This document shows positions 52,557-63,129 of a stretch of 64,000 nucleotides of DNA, in pieces. Numbering within the stretch: the stretch's first letter is position 1; each line of letters begins with the position of its first letter. The DNA lies in assembly GCF_018531425.1 (NCBI RefSeq), contig NZ_JAHBOI010000008.1, positions 62,001 to 126,000 of the forward strand, written 5' to 3'. The position numbers and the translations under genes are program-made. Source of the DNA: Paenarthrobacter sp. DKR-5. Lineage in GTDB: Bacteria; Actinomycetota; Actinomycetes; Actinomycetales; Micrococcaceae. The notes beneath the pieces were generated by a model that was given only the letters and a program-made list of their open reading frames with translations, was not told the origin of the DNA and did no database searches.

Positions 52557-53906
52557 CTAGTGGGTTTCAGCGACGGGAAGTGTCGCTCCGGGAGCGGAGA
52601 CGCCTTCCGGGCGCTTCCGGGCGTAGAGGTAGGTGGCCAGGGCGGTGATCGCAAGGCAGGCCGCCAGGAACACGAGGCCGGTCTGGCTGTTGCCCGTGGC
52701 GTCCTTGAGGATGCCGACGATGTACGGCGCGACGAAGCCGCCGAGGTTACCGAGGGAGTTCACCATCGCCAGGCCGGCCGCCGCAGCGGCGCCGGTCAGC
52801 GCGGCGGACGGCATGGCCAGGAAGGGTGCGATTGCGGCGTAAATGCCCATTGCGGAGATGGTCAGGAAGACCATGGCCAGCACGGCGTTGACCGGCAGCA
52901 GGAAGCCGGCGCCGAGCAGGCCGACGGCGGCCAGCACCATGGCCATGCTGGCGTGCCAGACACGGTTGCCGGTGCGGTCCGAGCGCTTGCTCCAGAAGTA
53001 GACGAAGACGGCCGCGATGGCGTAGGGGATGAAGACGATGAAGCCGACCTCGGTGGTATTGAACTTGCCGAGCGCCTTCACGATCGTCGGCAGCCACAGG
53101 CCCAGGCCGTAGATGCCGCAGACCAGCCCGAAGTACAGGGCCGAATACGCGATGGTGCGCGGGTCCTTCAGGCCCGCCAGGAAGTCGTGGTTGCCCGTCT
53201 TCTGCTTCTGGGCCAGTTCCTGGTCCATCGTGGTCGTGAGCCATTCACGCTCTTCCGGAGCCAGCCACTTGGCGTGCGACGGGCGGTCGGTCATGACGAA
53301 GGGTGTGATGATGCCCAGGATGATGGCGGGGATGCCTTCGAAGATGTAGAGCCACTGCCAGCCGTGCAGACCGGCAACGCCTTCCATGCCCAGCAGCAGG
53401 CCGGAGACCGGGGCGCCCAGGGCGTTGGAGATCGGCTGCGCCAGAATGAAGATGCCCAGCACTGTCACGCGCTGTGCGGCCGGGAACCAAAGGGTGAGGT
53501 AGAAGAGCACGGCGGGGAAGAAGCCGGCCTCGGCGGCGCCGAGCAGGAACCGGATGATGTAGAAGGTGGCCTCGCCGTTCACCAGGAACATCGCGGTGGC
53601 GAAGATGCCCCAGGTGATCAGGATCCGGGCGATCCATTTCCGGGCGCCGAACTTGTACATGCCGCCGTTGCTCGGGATCTCCAGCACGGCGTAGCCGAGG
53701 AAGAAGATGCCGGCGCCCAGGCCGTAGGCGGCTTCAGTGAGGCCGATGTCGCCCTGCATGCCGAGCTTGGCGAAGCCGACATTGTTGCGGTCCAGGTAGG
53801 CGACGAAGTAGAGCAGGACGATCAGCGGCATGAGCCGCCGGCGAACCTTGCGGAGGGTGGTCTCCCCCAGCGCGCTCAGCGGCCGGGCGACAGTCGAGGA
53901 GGTCAT
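52557..53906 (-). CDS. ACS-family MFS transporter (tetronate operon)
   Basis: 449 residues, 12 helices, paralogue of the transporter at 39164. AYLDRNNVGFAKLGM, AGIFFLGYAVLEIPSN, AGFFPAVLFYLTLWFP and AMVNSLGNLGGFVAPY are all matched. By context it imports a four-carbon acid sugar. First gene of the operon MFS-SDR-kinase-dehydrogenase, downstream of the regulator gene and its operator. Confidence 0.88.
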   Translation of the reverse strand: MTSSTVARPLSALGETTLRKVRRRLMPLIVLLYFVAYLDRNNVGFAKLGMQGDIGLTEAAYGLGAGIFFLGYAVLEIPSNGGMYKFGARKWIARILITWGIFATAMFLVNGEATFYIIRFLLGAAEAGFFPAVLFYLTLWFPAAQRVTVLGIFILAQPISNALGAPVSGLLLGMEGVAGLHGWQWLYIFEGIPAIILGIITPFVMTDRPSHAKWLAPEEREWLTTTMDQELAQKQKTGNHDFLAGLKDPRTIAYSALYFGLVCGIYGLGLWLPTIVKALGKFNTTEVGFIVFIPYAIAAVFVYFWSKRSDRTGNRVWHASMAMVLAAVGLLGAGFLLPVNAVLAMVFLTISAMGIYAAIAPFLAMPSAALTGAAAAAGLAMVNSLGNLGGFVAPYIVGILKDATGNSQTGLVFLAACLAITALATYLYARKRPEGVSAPGATLPVAETH

Positions 53907-54028
53907 CGCTGGCCTCCGTGGGTGGTGAGGGTGCCCAGGGTGGGGACGTGCGCGCGCATTAAGACTCCTTTGGCCAACGCGGGTGATGACGGGGCCGGGA
54001 GGCGTGAATTCCCGGCTAGGTGCGAACT

Positions 54029-54046
54029 ACATCAGATGTCTGATGT
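54029..54046. promoter_or_regulatory. Operator of the tetronate-block GntR
   Basis: ACATCAGA-TG-TCTGATGT, perfect 8-bp inverted repeat, about 120 bases upstream of the MFS start and 49 bases after the regulator stop. The shape is that of FadR/UxuR-type sites. Confidence 0.65.
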
Positions 54047-54094
54047 CTCGAATAGCGATGTTAGTCACAGGGACCTGCCGGCGTCAACCGGGGA

Positions 54095-54826
54095 TCAGAC
54101 TGCTGCCGCTCCGTCGCTCTGGGACGCCAGCAGGTAGTGCTCGTAGTCCTCGAAGGTCTGCTGGATGTGGGCGTCCATGGCCGAACGCGCAGCGCCGGGC
54201 TCGCCCGATGCGATGGCTGCCAGCACCAGCTTGTGGTGATGGATGGCGTGCCGCTGGACCTCGGGGAAAGCCGACGTCTCGCGGCGCATGGCGTACAGCA
54301 GAGTCGTCAACTGGCCCAGGAGTGCCGGCACGAAAGGGTTGCCGGAGGCCTGCAGCACCGTGTCGTGGAAGGCGATATCCGCCGCCGTGAGGGCCTCGAC
54401 GTCGGCGCTGTGGTGCGCTGATTCCATCGCGGTGATGCTCTGTTCCATCGCGGCCAGATCAGCGGGCTGGTGGCGGCTGGCGGCCAGTTCCGCCGCACCG
54501 GTCTCCACCATGCGGCGCACCTCGAGCAGGCGCAGGGCCACCTGGTCCGAGGCGACACCGCGTGAGGCTGCGCGCATGATGGCTTCCAGCCCGGTCCAGC
54601 GTTCCGGCGGGTTCACGAAGGTGCCCAGACCGCGCTTGACGTAGACGATGTTCTGCGCCTTCAGGACCTTCATCGCTTCGCGCGCCGTGAGCCGGCTGAC
54701 GGACGAATCCTTGGCGATGTCGGCCTCCGGCGGCAGCGCGTCGTCGGCCTTGATCTCCCCGCTGAGGATGTGTTCGAGGACCTTGTCGACGACGACGTCG
54801 ACCAGCGTCCGACGTGCCTCTGCCAT
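54095..54826 (-). CDS. FadR/GntR-family regulator of the tetronate block
   Basis: 243 residues. Winged helix (about 8-72) VVDKVLEHILSGEIKADDALPPEADIAKDSSVSRLTAREAM, FCD domain (about 80-230) with TAADIAFHDTVLQASGN as the ligand or metal region. It stands in front of the MFS-SDR-kinase-dehydrogenase operon in the same direction, with an operator palindrome in between. It probably represses that operon until a tetronate binds. Confidence 0.9.
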   Translation of the reverse strand: MAEARRTLVDVVVDKVLEHILSGEIKADDALPPEADIAKDSSVSRLTAREAMKVLKAQNIVYVKRGLGTFVNPPERWTGLEAIMRAASRGVASDQVALRLLEVRRMVETGAAELAASRHQPADLAAMEQSITAMESAHHSADVEALTAADIAFHDTVLQASGNPFVPALLGQLTTLLYAMRRETSAFPEVQRHAIHHHKLVLAAIASGEPGAARSAMDAHIQQTFEDYEHYLLASQSDGAAAV

Positions 54827-54922
54827 CGATGTTCCCCTTGTCCGGGCGCAGCCGAAGCGCCCTTGTCCTTCCTAGAACACTACTAGACCGCCGCCCGGGT
54901 TCCCGGCGCAGGAGGTAATACG

Positions 54923-54960
54923 ACGTCGGCCCGCCTTCCACAGGGAAGACGGGCCGACGT
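54923..54960 (-). terminator. Intrinsic terminator after sucD
   Basis: Hairpin with 11-bp perfect outer arms ACGTCGGCCCG/CGGGCCGACGT and pairing inner CTTCC/GGAAG interrupted by a mismatch. It lies 15 bases after the sucD stop. On the minus strand it is followed by TATTACC, with no long T run. Confidence 0.65.
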
Positions 54961-54975
54961 GGCGCAGGAGCAGGA

Positions 54976-55896
54976 TCAGAGGCCCGAGGGTTCCTCGTGC
55001 TCCGGGTAGACCTCGCGCAGCAGGTGGGCGGTCTCGGACGGCGTCTTGCCGACCTTCACGCCTGCGGCCTCGAGGGCCTCCTTCTTGGCCTGTGCGGTGC
55101 CTGCGGAGCCGGACACGATGGCGCCGGCGTGGCCCATGGTCTTGCCCTCGGGAGCGGTGAAGCCGGCCACGTAGCCGACGACCGGCTTGGTGACGTGGGC
55201 CTTGATGTAGTCGGCCGCGCGCTCTTCGGCGTCGCCGCCGATTTCGCCGATCATGACGATCGCCTTGGTCTCCGGGTCAGCTTCGAACGCCGCGAGTGCG
55301 TCGATGTGCGTAGTGCCGATGACCGGGTCGCCGCCGATGCCGATCGCGGAGGAGAAGCCCAGGTCGCGCAGTTCGTACATCATCTGGTAGGTCAGGGTGC
55401 CGGACTTGGAGACGAGGCCCACGCCGCCCTTGCCGGTGATGTTCGCCGGGGTGATGCCGACGAGCGACTCACCCGGGGTGATGATACCGGGGCAGTTCGG
55501 GCCGATGATGCGGGTGATCTGCTTGCCGTCGGCGTCGACCTTGGACTGGGCGAGGGCCCAGAATTCCGCCGAGTCCTGGACGGGCACACCCTCGGTGATG
55601 ACGACGACGAGGCCGATGCCGGCTTCGATCGCTTCCACCACGGCGTCCTTCGTAAAGGCCGGCGGGACGAAGACGATGGAGACGTCCGCGCCGGTCTCGG
55701 AGATGGCTTCCTTGACGGTGCCGAACACCGGCAGCGTCTTGCTGCCGTGGGTAACGGTGGTGCCGGCCTTGCGGGCGTTGACGCCGCCGACCACGTTGGT
55801 GCCGGCGTGCAGCATGCGGGCGGTGTGCTTGGAGCCTTCGCCGCCGGTGATGCCCTGGACGATGACCTTGGAGTCCTTGTTGATGAAGATAGACAT
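54976..55896 (-). CDS. sucD: Succinate-CoA ligase subunit alpha
   Basis: 306 residues. CoA-binding domain with [32 protein letters not shown], the ligase domain with [14 protein letters not shown] and the catalytic phosphohistidine in [12 protein letters not shown]. With SucC it converts succinyl-CoA to succinate in the TCA cycle while making a nucleoside triphosphate. It follows sucC by 18 bases; a terminator lies downstream. Confidence 0.96.
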   Translation of the reverse strand: MSIFINKDSKVIVQGITGGEGSKHTARMLHAGTNVVGGVNARKAGTTVTHGSKTLPVFGTVKEAISETGADVSIVFVPPAFTKDAVVEAIEAGIGLVVVITEGVPVQDSAEFWALAQSKVDADGKQITRIIGPNCPGIITPGESLVGITPANITGKGGVGLVSKSGTLTYQMMYELRDLGFSSAIGIGGDPVIGTTHIDALAAFEADPETKAIVMIGEIGGDAEERAADYIKAHVTKPVVGYVAGFTAPEGKTMGHAGAIVSGSAGTAQAKKEALEAAGVKVGKTPSETAHLLREVYPEHEEPSGL

Positions 55897-55914
55897 GTTC
55901 TTTTTCCTCGATCC

Positions 55915-57078
55915 TTAGGCGTTCGCCAGCGCGGCGGCCTTGTCGGCGCCTTCGTCCATGCCGAGCGCCAGGGTGACCAGCGGGTGGTTGGCCTCGGCCA
56001 GGATGCGGCGGCCTTCGTCGACATTGTTGCCGTCGAGGCGGACCACGAGCGGCTTGGTGGCCTTCTCGCCCAGGATCTCCAGGGCCTTGACGATGCCGTT
56101 GGCGACGGCGTCGCAGGCGGTGATGCCGCCGAAGACGTTCACGAACACGCTCTTGACCTGCGCGTCGTTGAGGATGATGTCCAGGCCGTTGGCCATGACC
56201 TCGGCGGACGCTCCACCGCCAATGTCCAGGAAGTTGGCCGGCTTGACGTTGCCGTGCTTCTCGCCCGCGTAGGCGACGACGTCGAGGGTGGACATGACCA
56301 GTCCGGCGCCGTTGCCGATGATGCCGACTTCGCCGTCGAGCTTGACGTAGTTCAGGTCCAGCTCCTTGGCCTTGGCCTCGAGCGGGTCCGCGGCGTCCTT
56401 GTCCTCGAGCTGTGCGTGCTCGGGGTGGCGGAAGGAGGCGTTTTCGTCCAGGCTGACCTTGCCGTCGAGGGCGAGGATGTCACCGGCACCGGTCTTGACC
56501 AGCGGGTTGACCTCGACCAGCGTGGCGTCTTCACCCTTGAAGACGTCCCACAGCTTCAGGATGGCAGCGACGACCTTCTCACGCAGTTCCGGGGCGAACC
56601 CGGCGGTGTCGACAATTTCCTCGGCCTTGGCCTGGTCGATTCCGACGGCGGGGTCGACGGCGACGCGGGCGAGGGCCTCCGGGCGCTCAACGGCGAGCTG
56701 CTCGATTTCCATGCCGCCCTCAACCGAGCACATGGCCAGGTAGTTGCGGTTCGCGCGGTCCAGCAGCACGGAGAAGTAGAACTCCTCGGCGATGTCGGCG
56801 CCTTGCGCGATCATGACCCGGTGGACGGTGTGGCCCTTGATGTCCATCCCGAGGATGTTCCGGGCGTGCTCGAACGCCTCATCCGGGGTCTTCGCGACCT
56901 TGACGCCGCCGGCCTTTCCGCGGCCGCCAACCTTGACCTGGGCCTTGACGACGACGACGCCGCCAATCTTTTCGGCTGCTGCTTTTGCTTCTTCGGGAGT
57001 GTGCGCCACGATGCCGGCGAGCACGGGAACACCGTGCGCCTCAAACAGATCGCGCGCCTGATATTCAAACAGGTCCAC
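55915..57078 (-). CDS. sucC: Succinate-CoA ligase subunit beta
   Basis: 387 residues, GTG start after AAGGACGCGAACC. ATP-grasp fold: [40 protein letters not shown], the EVNPLV metal motif and the C-terminal [17 protein letters not shown]. It binds nucleotide and succinate. First gene of the sucCD operon, a housekeeping marker for this end of the window. No sugar-specific signal is seen in the 218-bp gap upstream. Confidence 0.96.
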   Translation of the reverse strand: MDLFEYQARDLFEAHGVPVLAGIVAHTPEEAKAAAEKIGGVVVVKAQVKVGGRGKAGGVKVAKTPDEAFEHARNILGMDIKGHTVHRVMIAQGADIAEEFYFSVLLDRANRNYLAMCSVEGGMEIEQLAVERPEALARVAVDPAVGIDQAKAEEIVDTAGFAPELREKVVAAILKLWDVFKGEDATLVEVNPLVKTGAGDILALDGKVSLDENASFRHPEHAQLEDKDAADPLEAKAKELDLNYVKLDGEVGIIGNGAGLVMSTLDVVAYAGEKHGNVKPANFLDIGGGASAEVMANGLDIILNDAQVKSVFVNVFGGITACDAVANGIVKALEILGEKATKPLVVRLDGNNVDEGRRILAEANHPLVTLALGMDEGADKAAALANA

Positions 57079-57296
57079 GGTTCGCGTCCTTCTACTTCGA
57101 AGTAGTTTGTCTTCCAGTCCGGAGACTGCGGAGCACTCGGGGACTGATCGACACGAAGCCGGCCCGCCCAGTACCCCATGGGGAACTCTAGTCCAGCGGC
57201 GACAGGCGCCGTTCCCAGACTACAGGTTTAGTGAGGAAGGACACACGGCACCCCCGACCCGCGAAAGACAGGCCTTCGCGCACCGTAAGGGAGCCG

Positions 57297-57689
57297 TCAA
57301 CGGGCCCCGGTGCCGGAGTTCTGTTCGGCGTCCCGCTCGATCTGGCGGCGCTGGCGCTTGAGTTCCTCTTCGCCCTCGTCCTCCGCTCCGTAGAGCTTGG
57401 CGTTGCTCACCTGCAGCTCGCGCATGACGGCGTCGAGCTTCACATTCATCGCGGCAGTGTCCCGGTTCTGGGTGTTCTGGATGATGAACACCATCAGGAA
57501 CGTCACGATCGTGGTCCCCGTGTTGATGACCAGCTGCCAGGTGTCGGAGAACCCCAGGAAGAATCCGGAGACACCCCAGACCAGCAGGATGATGACGGCG
57601 GCCGAAAACACCCAGGCGTGCCCGAGGATTACTGACACGCGGCGGGTGAAGCGGTTGAAGACGTCGGGCCGCTCCTGTTCCTTGCCCAT
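57297..57689 (-). CDS. Low-affinity iron permease family protein
   Basis: 130 residues. Two hydrophobic segments around residues 25-48 (AWVFSAAVIILLVWGVSGFF) and 52-72 (LVINTGTTIVTFLMVFIIQ), then NTQNRDTAAMNVKLDAVM, a signature of the short bacterial Fet4-like family. The C-terminus is a charged helix. Whether these short forms transport iron is not established. It is followed on the same strand by no other gene; a small zinc-ribbon gene precedes it. Confidence 0.85.
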   Translation of the reverse strand: MGKEQERPDVFNRFTRRVSVILGHAWVFSAAVIILLVWGVSGFFLGFSDTWQLVINTGTTIVTFLMVFIIQNTQNRDTAAMNVKLDAVMRELQVSNAKLYGAEDEGEEELKRQRRQIERDAEQNSGTGAR

Positions 57690-57722
57690 GGCTGTTGACT
57701 CGCTACCGAAGTGCCGGGGCGG

Positions 57723-57989
57723 TCAGGAATACCAGAGCCAGCCGGGGGGCGCCCAGTCTCCCGGAACGTCGTGGCCACCAACTTCGCCGCACCGCGAGCA
57801 CACATAACTTGCCGAGGCGGGGCTGGTGCGCCGGCCCTGCGGATTGACCCTCAGCGGGACGTACTCCTCGTAAATGAGGAACGCGTCCGTACCGCAATGC
57901 CCGCACCGCGGGGTCGCCGCGGAGCGGATGGACTCGCCGGCAACGAGCGGTTTCTTTGCCGCCGGACGGCCGTGGACGGAAGCAGTCAT
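57723..57989 (-). CDS. Small zinc-ribbon-like hypothetical protein
   Basis: 88 residues with two CxxC pairs, CGHCGTDAF and [10 protein letters not shown], spaced by about 45 residues, so a single zinc ribbon is likely. The C-terminal motif [12 protein letters not shown] is aromatic. The protein is probably cytoplasmic. The gene is divergent from phosphoketolase and ends 33 bases before the start of the iron-permease-like gene. No function is recognised. Confidence 0.7.
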   Translation of the reverse strand: MTASVHGRPAAKKPLVAGESIRSAATPRCGHCGTDAFLIYEEYVPLRVNPQGRRTSPASASYVCSRCGEVGGHDVPGDWAPPGWLWYS

Positions 57990-58133
57990 CGTCGATCACC
58001 ACCTGATTCTTGGTCGTGGAAGGCACGGTCCGCCACGGGCCCTGCTCTCCTCAGTACACTGATTATAAGCACACTGATGGTTAGTGGGCGCCTGTCTCTG
58101 GCCAACTTCCTGCACAACCGACAGACTGAACGG

Positions 58134-60576
58134 ATGCCAACAGATCGAAGTGACCCGAGCACGATCCCCACGGCCGCCGAGCCGGCCTCCCGCGCCCTTG
58201 ACGGGACCAACCTGAAGCTGGTTGATGCGTGGTGGCGGGCAGCGAACTACCTCTCCGTGGGCCAGATCTACCTGCGGGACAACCCGCTGCTGCGCCGCCC
58301 GCTGGAGGCGGGGGACGTCAAGGTCCGCCTGCTGGGCCATTGGGGCACCACACCCGGGCTGAACTTCATCTGGGCGCATCTGAACAGGCTGATCCGCGAG
58401 CAGGGCACGTCCATGCTCTTCGTGGCCGGCCCGGGCCACGGCGGCCCGGCCACGGTGGCCAACGCCTGGCTGGAGGGGACGTACTCCGAGGTGTTCTCGC
58501 ATGTGGGCGAGGACGAGGACGGGCTCAAGGAACTGTTCCGGCAGTTCTCCTTCCCGGGCGGCATTCCCAGCCACGCCGCCCCGGAAACCCCCGGATCCAT
58601 CAATGAAGGCGGGGAGCTGGGGTATTCACTGGCGCACGCCTTTGGCGCCGTCTTCGACAACCCGGACCTGGTCGCCGCCGTCGTGATCGGCGACGGGGAA
58701 GCCGAGACTGGCCCGCTCTCGGCCAGCTGGCAGTCGAGCACCTTCCTCGACCCTGCGCGCGACGGCGCCGTGCTGCCGATCCTGCACCTGAACGGGTACA
58801 AGATCGCGAACCCCACCGTGCTGGCCCGGATGCCCGAGAGCCGGCTGCGGAAGCTCCTCGAAGGCCACGGCTATGCCCCGCAGTTCGTCACTGTCGCCGA
58901 GCCGGCCGACACCGCCCGGGCGCACGAGGACATGGCCCGGGCTCTCGACGAGTGCCTGACCGAGATCCGGGCCATCCAGCTCAAGGCGCGCAGCGGCGGA
59001 GCGCCCGGTGCGGACGCCGGCGACGACGTGCCGCCGTGGCCGATGATCGTCCTGCGCTCCCCGAAGGGCTGGACCGGGCCGGCCATCGTGGACGGCCTGC
59101 AGGTGGAGGGCACCTGGCGCGCACACCAGGTGCCACTGGCCGAGGTGGCCACGAATGCCGAGCACCGCGAGCAGCTGCGCGGGTGGATGCACTCCTACCG
59201 GCCCGAGGAGCTGTTCGACGACGACGGCAGGCTCCGTGGCGAGGTGCGCGCGCATTCCCCGGCGGGGGACGCCCGGATGAGCGCCACCCCGTTCGCGAAC
59301 GGCGGCCGGCTGCTGCAGGACCTGCGGCTGCCCGCCTACGCGGACCACGCCGTCGACGTCGACCTGCCGGGCCGGGACCGGGTCAGTCCGATGCTGACGC
59401 TCGGCGGCTGGGTCCGGGACCTGATCCGGGCCAACCCCTCGAACTTCCGGTTGTTCGGCCCGGATGAGACGGCTTCCAACCGCCTGCAGGCGGTCTACGA
59501 GGTGACCGGCAAGGTGTGGGAGAGCTCCCTGCTGCCGGTGGATGAGCACCTGGCAAGGGCCGGCCGGGTGATGGAAGTCCTCAGCGAGCACCTGTGCCAG
59601 GGCTGGCTGGAGGGATACCTTCTCACCGGACGGCACGGCATCTTCAACTGTTACGAAGCCTTCGTGCACATCGTGGACTCCATGTTCAACCAGCACGCCA
59701 AGTGGTTGAAAGTCTCCCGCGCCCTGCCGTGGCGGATGCCGATCGCCTCCCTGAATTACGTGCTCTCCAGCCACGTCTGGCAGCAGGACCACAACGGTTT
59801 CTCGCACCAGGACCCGGGGTTCATCGACCATGTGGTGAACAAGAAGGCGGAAGTGATCCGGGTGTACCTGCCGCCGGACGCGAACACCCTGCTCGCGACG
59901 ATGGAGCATTGCCTGGCCTCCAAGGACCTGGTGAACGTCGTCATCGCGGGCAAACAGCCGTCGCCCGGCTGGCTGGGCCCGGACGAGGCAGCCGCGCATT
60001 GCGCCCGCGGCATCGGGCTCTTCGGCTTCGCCGGCAGCGAGGTCCCCGGGGAGGAGCCCGACGTCGTGATGGCCTGCGCCGGAGACGTCCCCACCGTGGA
60101 AACCGTGGCGGCAGCGGACCTGCTGCGGCGGCGCATCCCGGAGCTGAGGATCAGGGTGGTGAACGTCGTGGACCTGATGCGCCTGCATGGACCAGCAGGA
60201 GCACCCGCACGGCCTGTCAGGCCGCGACTTCGACGGGCTCTTCACGGCGGACAAGCCGGTCGTCTTCGCCTACCACGGCTACCCGTGGCTGATCCACCGG
60301 CTCACCTACCGGCGCACCAACCATGCCAACGTGCACGTGCGCGGCTACAAGGAGGAGGGGACGACCACCACGCCGTTCGACATGGCGATGGTGAACGATG
60401 TGGACCGTTACCGGCTCGCCATCGACGTGATCGACAGGGTGCCGGATTTGGCCGTGCGTTACGCCGGGCTGCGGCAGGAGCTGCAGGACCGACGGTTCGC
60501 GGCCCGGGCGCACACCCGCTCCCACGGCGAGGATCCGGAGGACATCCGCAGCTGGGTGCTGGAGCCGCTGCGCTAG
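58134..60576 (+). pseudogene. xfp: Phosphoketolase (Xfp) with a one-base frameshift
   Basis: The frame from ATG 58134 encodes the phosphoketolase hallmarks [70 protein letters not shown] and [19 protein letters not shown], ending in [11 protein letters not shown] near 60188. There an extra G (CATGGACC instead of CATGACC) moves the frame; the expected continuation, [21 protein letters not shown], is encoded in the next frame and stops at 60576. With one base removed, the protein would have 813 residues, normal for Xfp. It cleaves xylulose 5-phosphate or fructose 6-phosphate to acetyl phosphate. Real loss of function or a sequencing error cannot be told apart here. Confidence 0.9.
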
Positions 60577-60587
60577 GCAACGGTGTG

Positions 60588-60648
60588 GCCGAACGGCCGC
60601 TAACGGCGGGCTCCGCCCACGGAAACCCGCCGTTAGCGGCCGTTCGGC
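60588..60648. repeat. Dispersed intergenic palindrome, copy 8
   Basis: Perfect 23-bp arms (60588-60610, 60626-60648; outer GCCGAACGGCCGCTAACGGC) with a 15-base loop, between the convergent phosphoketolase and pcrA stop codons. Its inner core is GCTAACGGCGGG rather than GTTGTGGCGGG, so it is a subtype. Confidence 0.85.
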
Positions 60649-60654
60649 GCCGGT

Positions 60655-63030
60655 CTAGGCGATCTTGGTCAGCGGGGCGTAGCGCAGCAGCAGCCGCTTC
60701 TCGCCGGCGTCGAACTTCACCTTGGCCACCGTTTTGTCCCCGGCACCCTCCACCGACAGCACTGTCCCGTTGCCGAAGCTGGCGTGGTTCACCTTGTCCC
60801 CCACCGCCACCGAGATGACTTCCTTCTGCGGCTGCACCCGGCCGGCGACCGTCGCGCGGGGGGCGGTGGGAAGCGACGACGCCGTTCCGGCACCCCAGTA
60901 GGAGCCGCTGAACTTGTTGCCCCAGCTGTCCCCCGAGGTGATGAACGCCTTGCGGGCGGTCCCCTCGCGCTTCCAGTCGATCAGCTCGCCGGGAACCTCC
61001 TCGATGAACTGGCTCGCCGGGTTGTACTGCGACTGGCCCCAGAGGCTGCGCACCTCCGAGCGGGTCAGGTAAAGGCGCTTGCGGGCCCGGGTGAGCCCGA
61101 CATATGCCAGCCGCCGCTCCTCTGCCAGTTCGGCCGGGTCCGACGCGGACCGGGCGTGCGGGAAGATCCCATGCTCCAGGCCGGTCAGGAAGACCACCGG
61201 GAACTCCAGCCCCTTGGCCGTGTGCAGGGTCATCAGCGTCACGACGCCCTGGCGCTTCGCCTCGGCGACGGCCTCGGCCACATCCTCAGGCGCCTCCGGG
61301 ATCTGGTCCGCATCCGCCACCAGCGAGACCTGCTCGAGGAACTCCCGCAGCGAGCCCTCCGGGTTGTCGCGCTCGTACTCGCGCACCACCGCGACGAGCT
61401 CGGCCAGGTTTTCCACGCGGGATTCGTCCTGCGGGTCGTTGCTGGTCCGGAGGGCGGCCAGGTACCCGGTCTGTTCGAGCACGGCCTCCAGCGCGGCCGA
61501 GGCGCCCGAGCCGTCGGCGACGTCCTTGAGGTCGTCGATCAGCTTCACGAACCCGTTGACGGCGTTCAGCGACCGCGTGGCCATGGCAGGCGCGTTCTCG
61601 GCCTGCCGCAGCGCAGCCATGAAGGAGATCCGCTCCCGTTCCGCCAGCGCGGCCACGGCTCCCTCGGCGCGATCGCCGATGCCGCGCTTGGGCTCGTTGA
61701 GCACGCGGCGCAGGTTCACGTCGTCTTCCGGGTTGACCAGCACGCGCAGGTAGGCCAGCGCGTCCTTGATTTCCTTGCGTTCGTAGAACCGGGTGCCGCC
61801 GACCACCTTGTAGGGCAGGCCGACCCGCATCAGGATTTCCTCGATGGACCGGGACTGGGCGTTGGTCCGGTAGAAAATGGCGACGTCGCCGGGACGCAGG
61901 CCTTCGTCGTCCTGGAGTCTGTCGATTTCCTCGGCGATGAACCGCGCTTCCTCGTGTTCGTTCTCGCCCACGTAGCCGATGATCTTCTCGCCGTTGCCTT
62001 CCGCGGTCCAGAGCCGCTTCGCGGGGCGGTTGGGGTTGCGCGAGATCACCGCGTTGGCGGCGCTGAGGATGGTCTGCGTGGAGCGGTAGTTCTGCTCCAG
62101 CAAAATGGTCCGGGCGTTCGGGTAGTCCTTTTCGAACTCGACGATGTTACGCACGTCCGCGCCGCGGAACGCGTAGATGGACTGGTCCGAGTCCCCCACC
62201 ACTGTCAGCTCCGCGGGTTCGACGACGGCGCCGTCCGGTCCGGGCTCCCCGGCGACGCCGGTCAGTTCGCGCACCAGTGCGTACTGGGCGTGGTTGGTGT
62301 CCTGGTACTCGTCCACCAGGATGTGCCGGAAGCGCCGGCGGTAGTAGTCGGCCACGCCAGGGAAGGCGCGGAGCAGGAACACGGTCTGCGATATCAGGTC
62401 ATCGAAGTCCATCGCGTTGGCCTGGCGCATCCGCTGGGTGTATCCCTTGTACACCTCGGCCACGGCGGATTCGAACGGGTCGTTGTGGTTCGCTGACGCC
62501 GCGAAGGCGTCGTCGTCGATCAGCTCGTTCTTCAGCGAAGAAATCTTGTGCTGGATCGCCTTGGGCGCGAACTTCTTCGGGTCCAGGTCCAGGTTTTTGG
62601 CCACCATCGTGATCAGCCGCAGTGAATCCGCCGCGTCGTAGATCGAGAAGCTTGAGTTGAGGCCGACCGAGGATGCTTCGCGGCGCAGGATGCGCACGCA
62701 GGACGAGTGGAACGTGGAGATCCACATCCTGCCGGCAGGGTCCCCCACCAGCGCCTCGATCCGCTCGCGCATCTCCGCAGCGGCCTTGTTCGTGAACGTG
62801 ATGGCCAGGATCTGCCCGGGATGGGCCCGCTTGGTGGCCAGCAGGTAGGCAATGCGGTGGCTGAGCACCCTGGTCTTGCCGGACCCTGCCCCGGCCACGA
62901 TCAGCAGCGGGGAGCCGGCGTGCTTGACGGCCTCCTCCTGCTGCGGGTTCAGGCCGGACAGCAGCTCGCGCGCATCCAGAACCGGAACAGCGGGCTTGGG
63001 TGAGAGGTCCGTGTCAAAAAGGAAATCCAT
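60655..63030 (-). CDS. pcrA: ATP-dependent DNA helicase UvrD/PcrA
   Basis: 791 residues, superfamily 1 helicase. Motif I (Walker A) VAGAGSGKT, Ia [81 protein letters not shown] are all present, then a C-terminal [15 protein letters not shown] tudor-like tail, typical for PcrA. It unwinds DNA in repair, replication restart and plasmid replication. Expressed on its own, convergent with phosphoketolase. Confidence 0.95.
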   Translation of the reverse strand: MDFLFDTDLSPKPAVPVLDARELLSGLNPQQEEAVKHAGSPLLIVAGAGSGKTRVLSHRIAYLLATKRAHPGQILAITFTNKAAAEMRERIEALVGDPAGRMWISTFHSSCVRILRREASSVGLNSSFSIYDAADSLRLITMVAKNLDLDPKKFAPKAIQHKISSLKNELIDDDAFAASANHNDPFESAVAEVYKGYTQRMRQANAMDFDDLISQTVFLLRAFPGVADYYRRRFRHILVDEYQDTNHAQYALVRELTGVAGEPGPDGAVVEPAELTVVGDSDQSIYAFRGADVRNIVEFEKDYPNARTILLEQNYRSTQTILSAANAVISRNPNRPAKRLWTAEGNGEKIIGYVGENEHEEARFIAEEIDRLQDDEGLRPGDVAIFYRTNAQSRSIEEILMRVGLPYKVVGGTRFYERKEIKDALAYLRVLVNPEDDVNLRRVLNEPKRGIGDRAEGAVAALAERERISFMAALRQAENAPAMATRSLNAVNGFVKLIDDLKDVADGSGASAALEAVLEQTGYLAALRTSNDPQDESRVENLAELVAVVREYERDNPEGSLREFLEQVSLVADADQIPEAPEDVAEAVAEAKRQGVVTLMTLHTAKGLEFPVVFLTGLEHGIFPHARSASDPAELAEERRLAYVGLTRARKRLYLTRSEVRSLWGQSQYNPASQFIEEVPGELIDWKREGTARKAFITSGDSWGNKFSGSYWGAGTASSLPTAPRATVAGRVQPQKEVISVAVGDKVNHASFGNGTVLSVEGAGDKTVAKVKFDAGEKRLLLRYAPLTKIA

Positions 63031-63129
63031 GGTGCTTCCATTTTAGGCCGCGCCTCCGACGCCGGCCCACCAGCAACCGCGTGGGCGGTTGCTCGGGCGC
63101 CGGAGCGGGCGAGGCCGGATAATGGGTGC

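Noticed and set aside
57079-57296. Small RNA or riboswitch before sucC
   Set aside because: No convincing hairpin series, conserved box or terminator could be seen in the gap.
7985-60648. CRISPR array
   Set aside because: The repeated palindromes are kilobases apart, not spaced by regular short spacers, and no cas gene is present.
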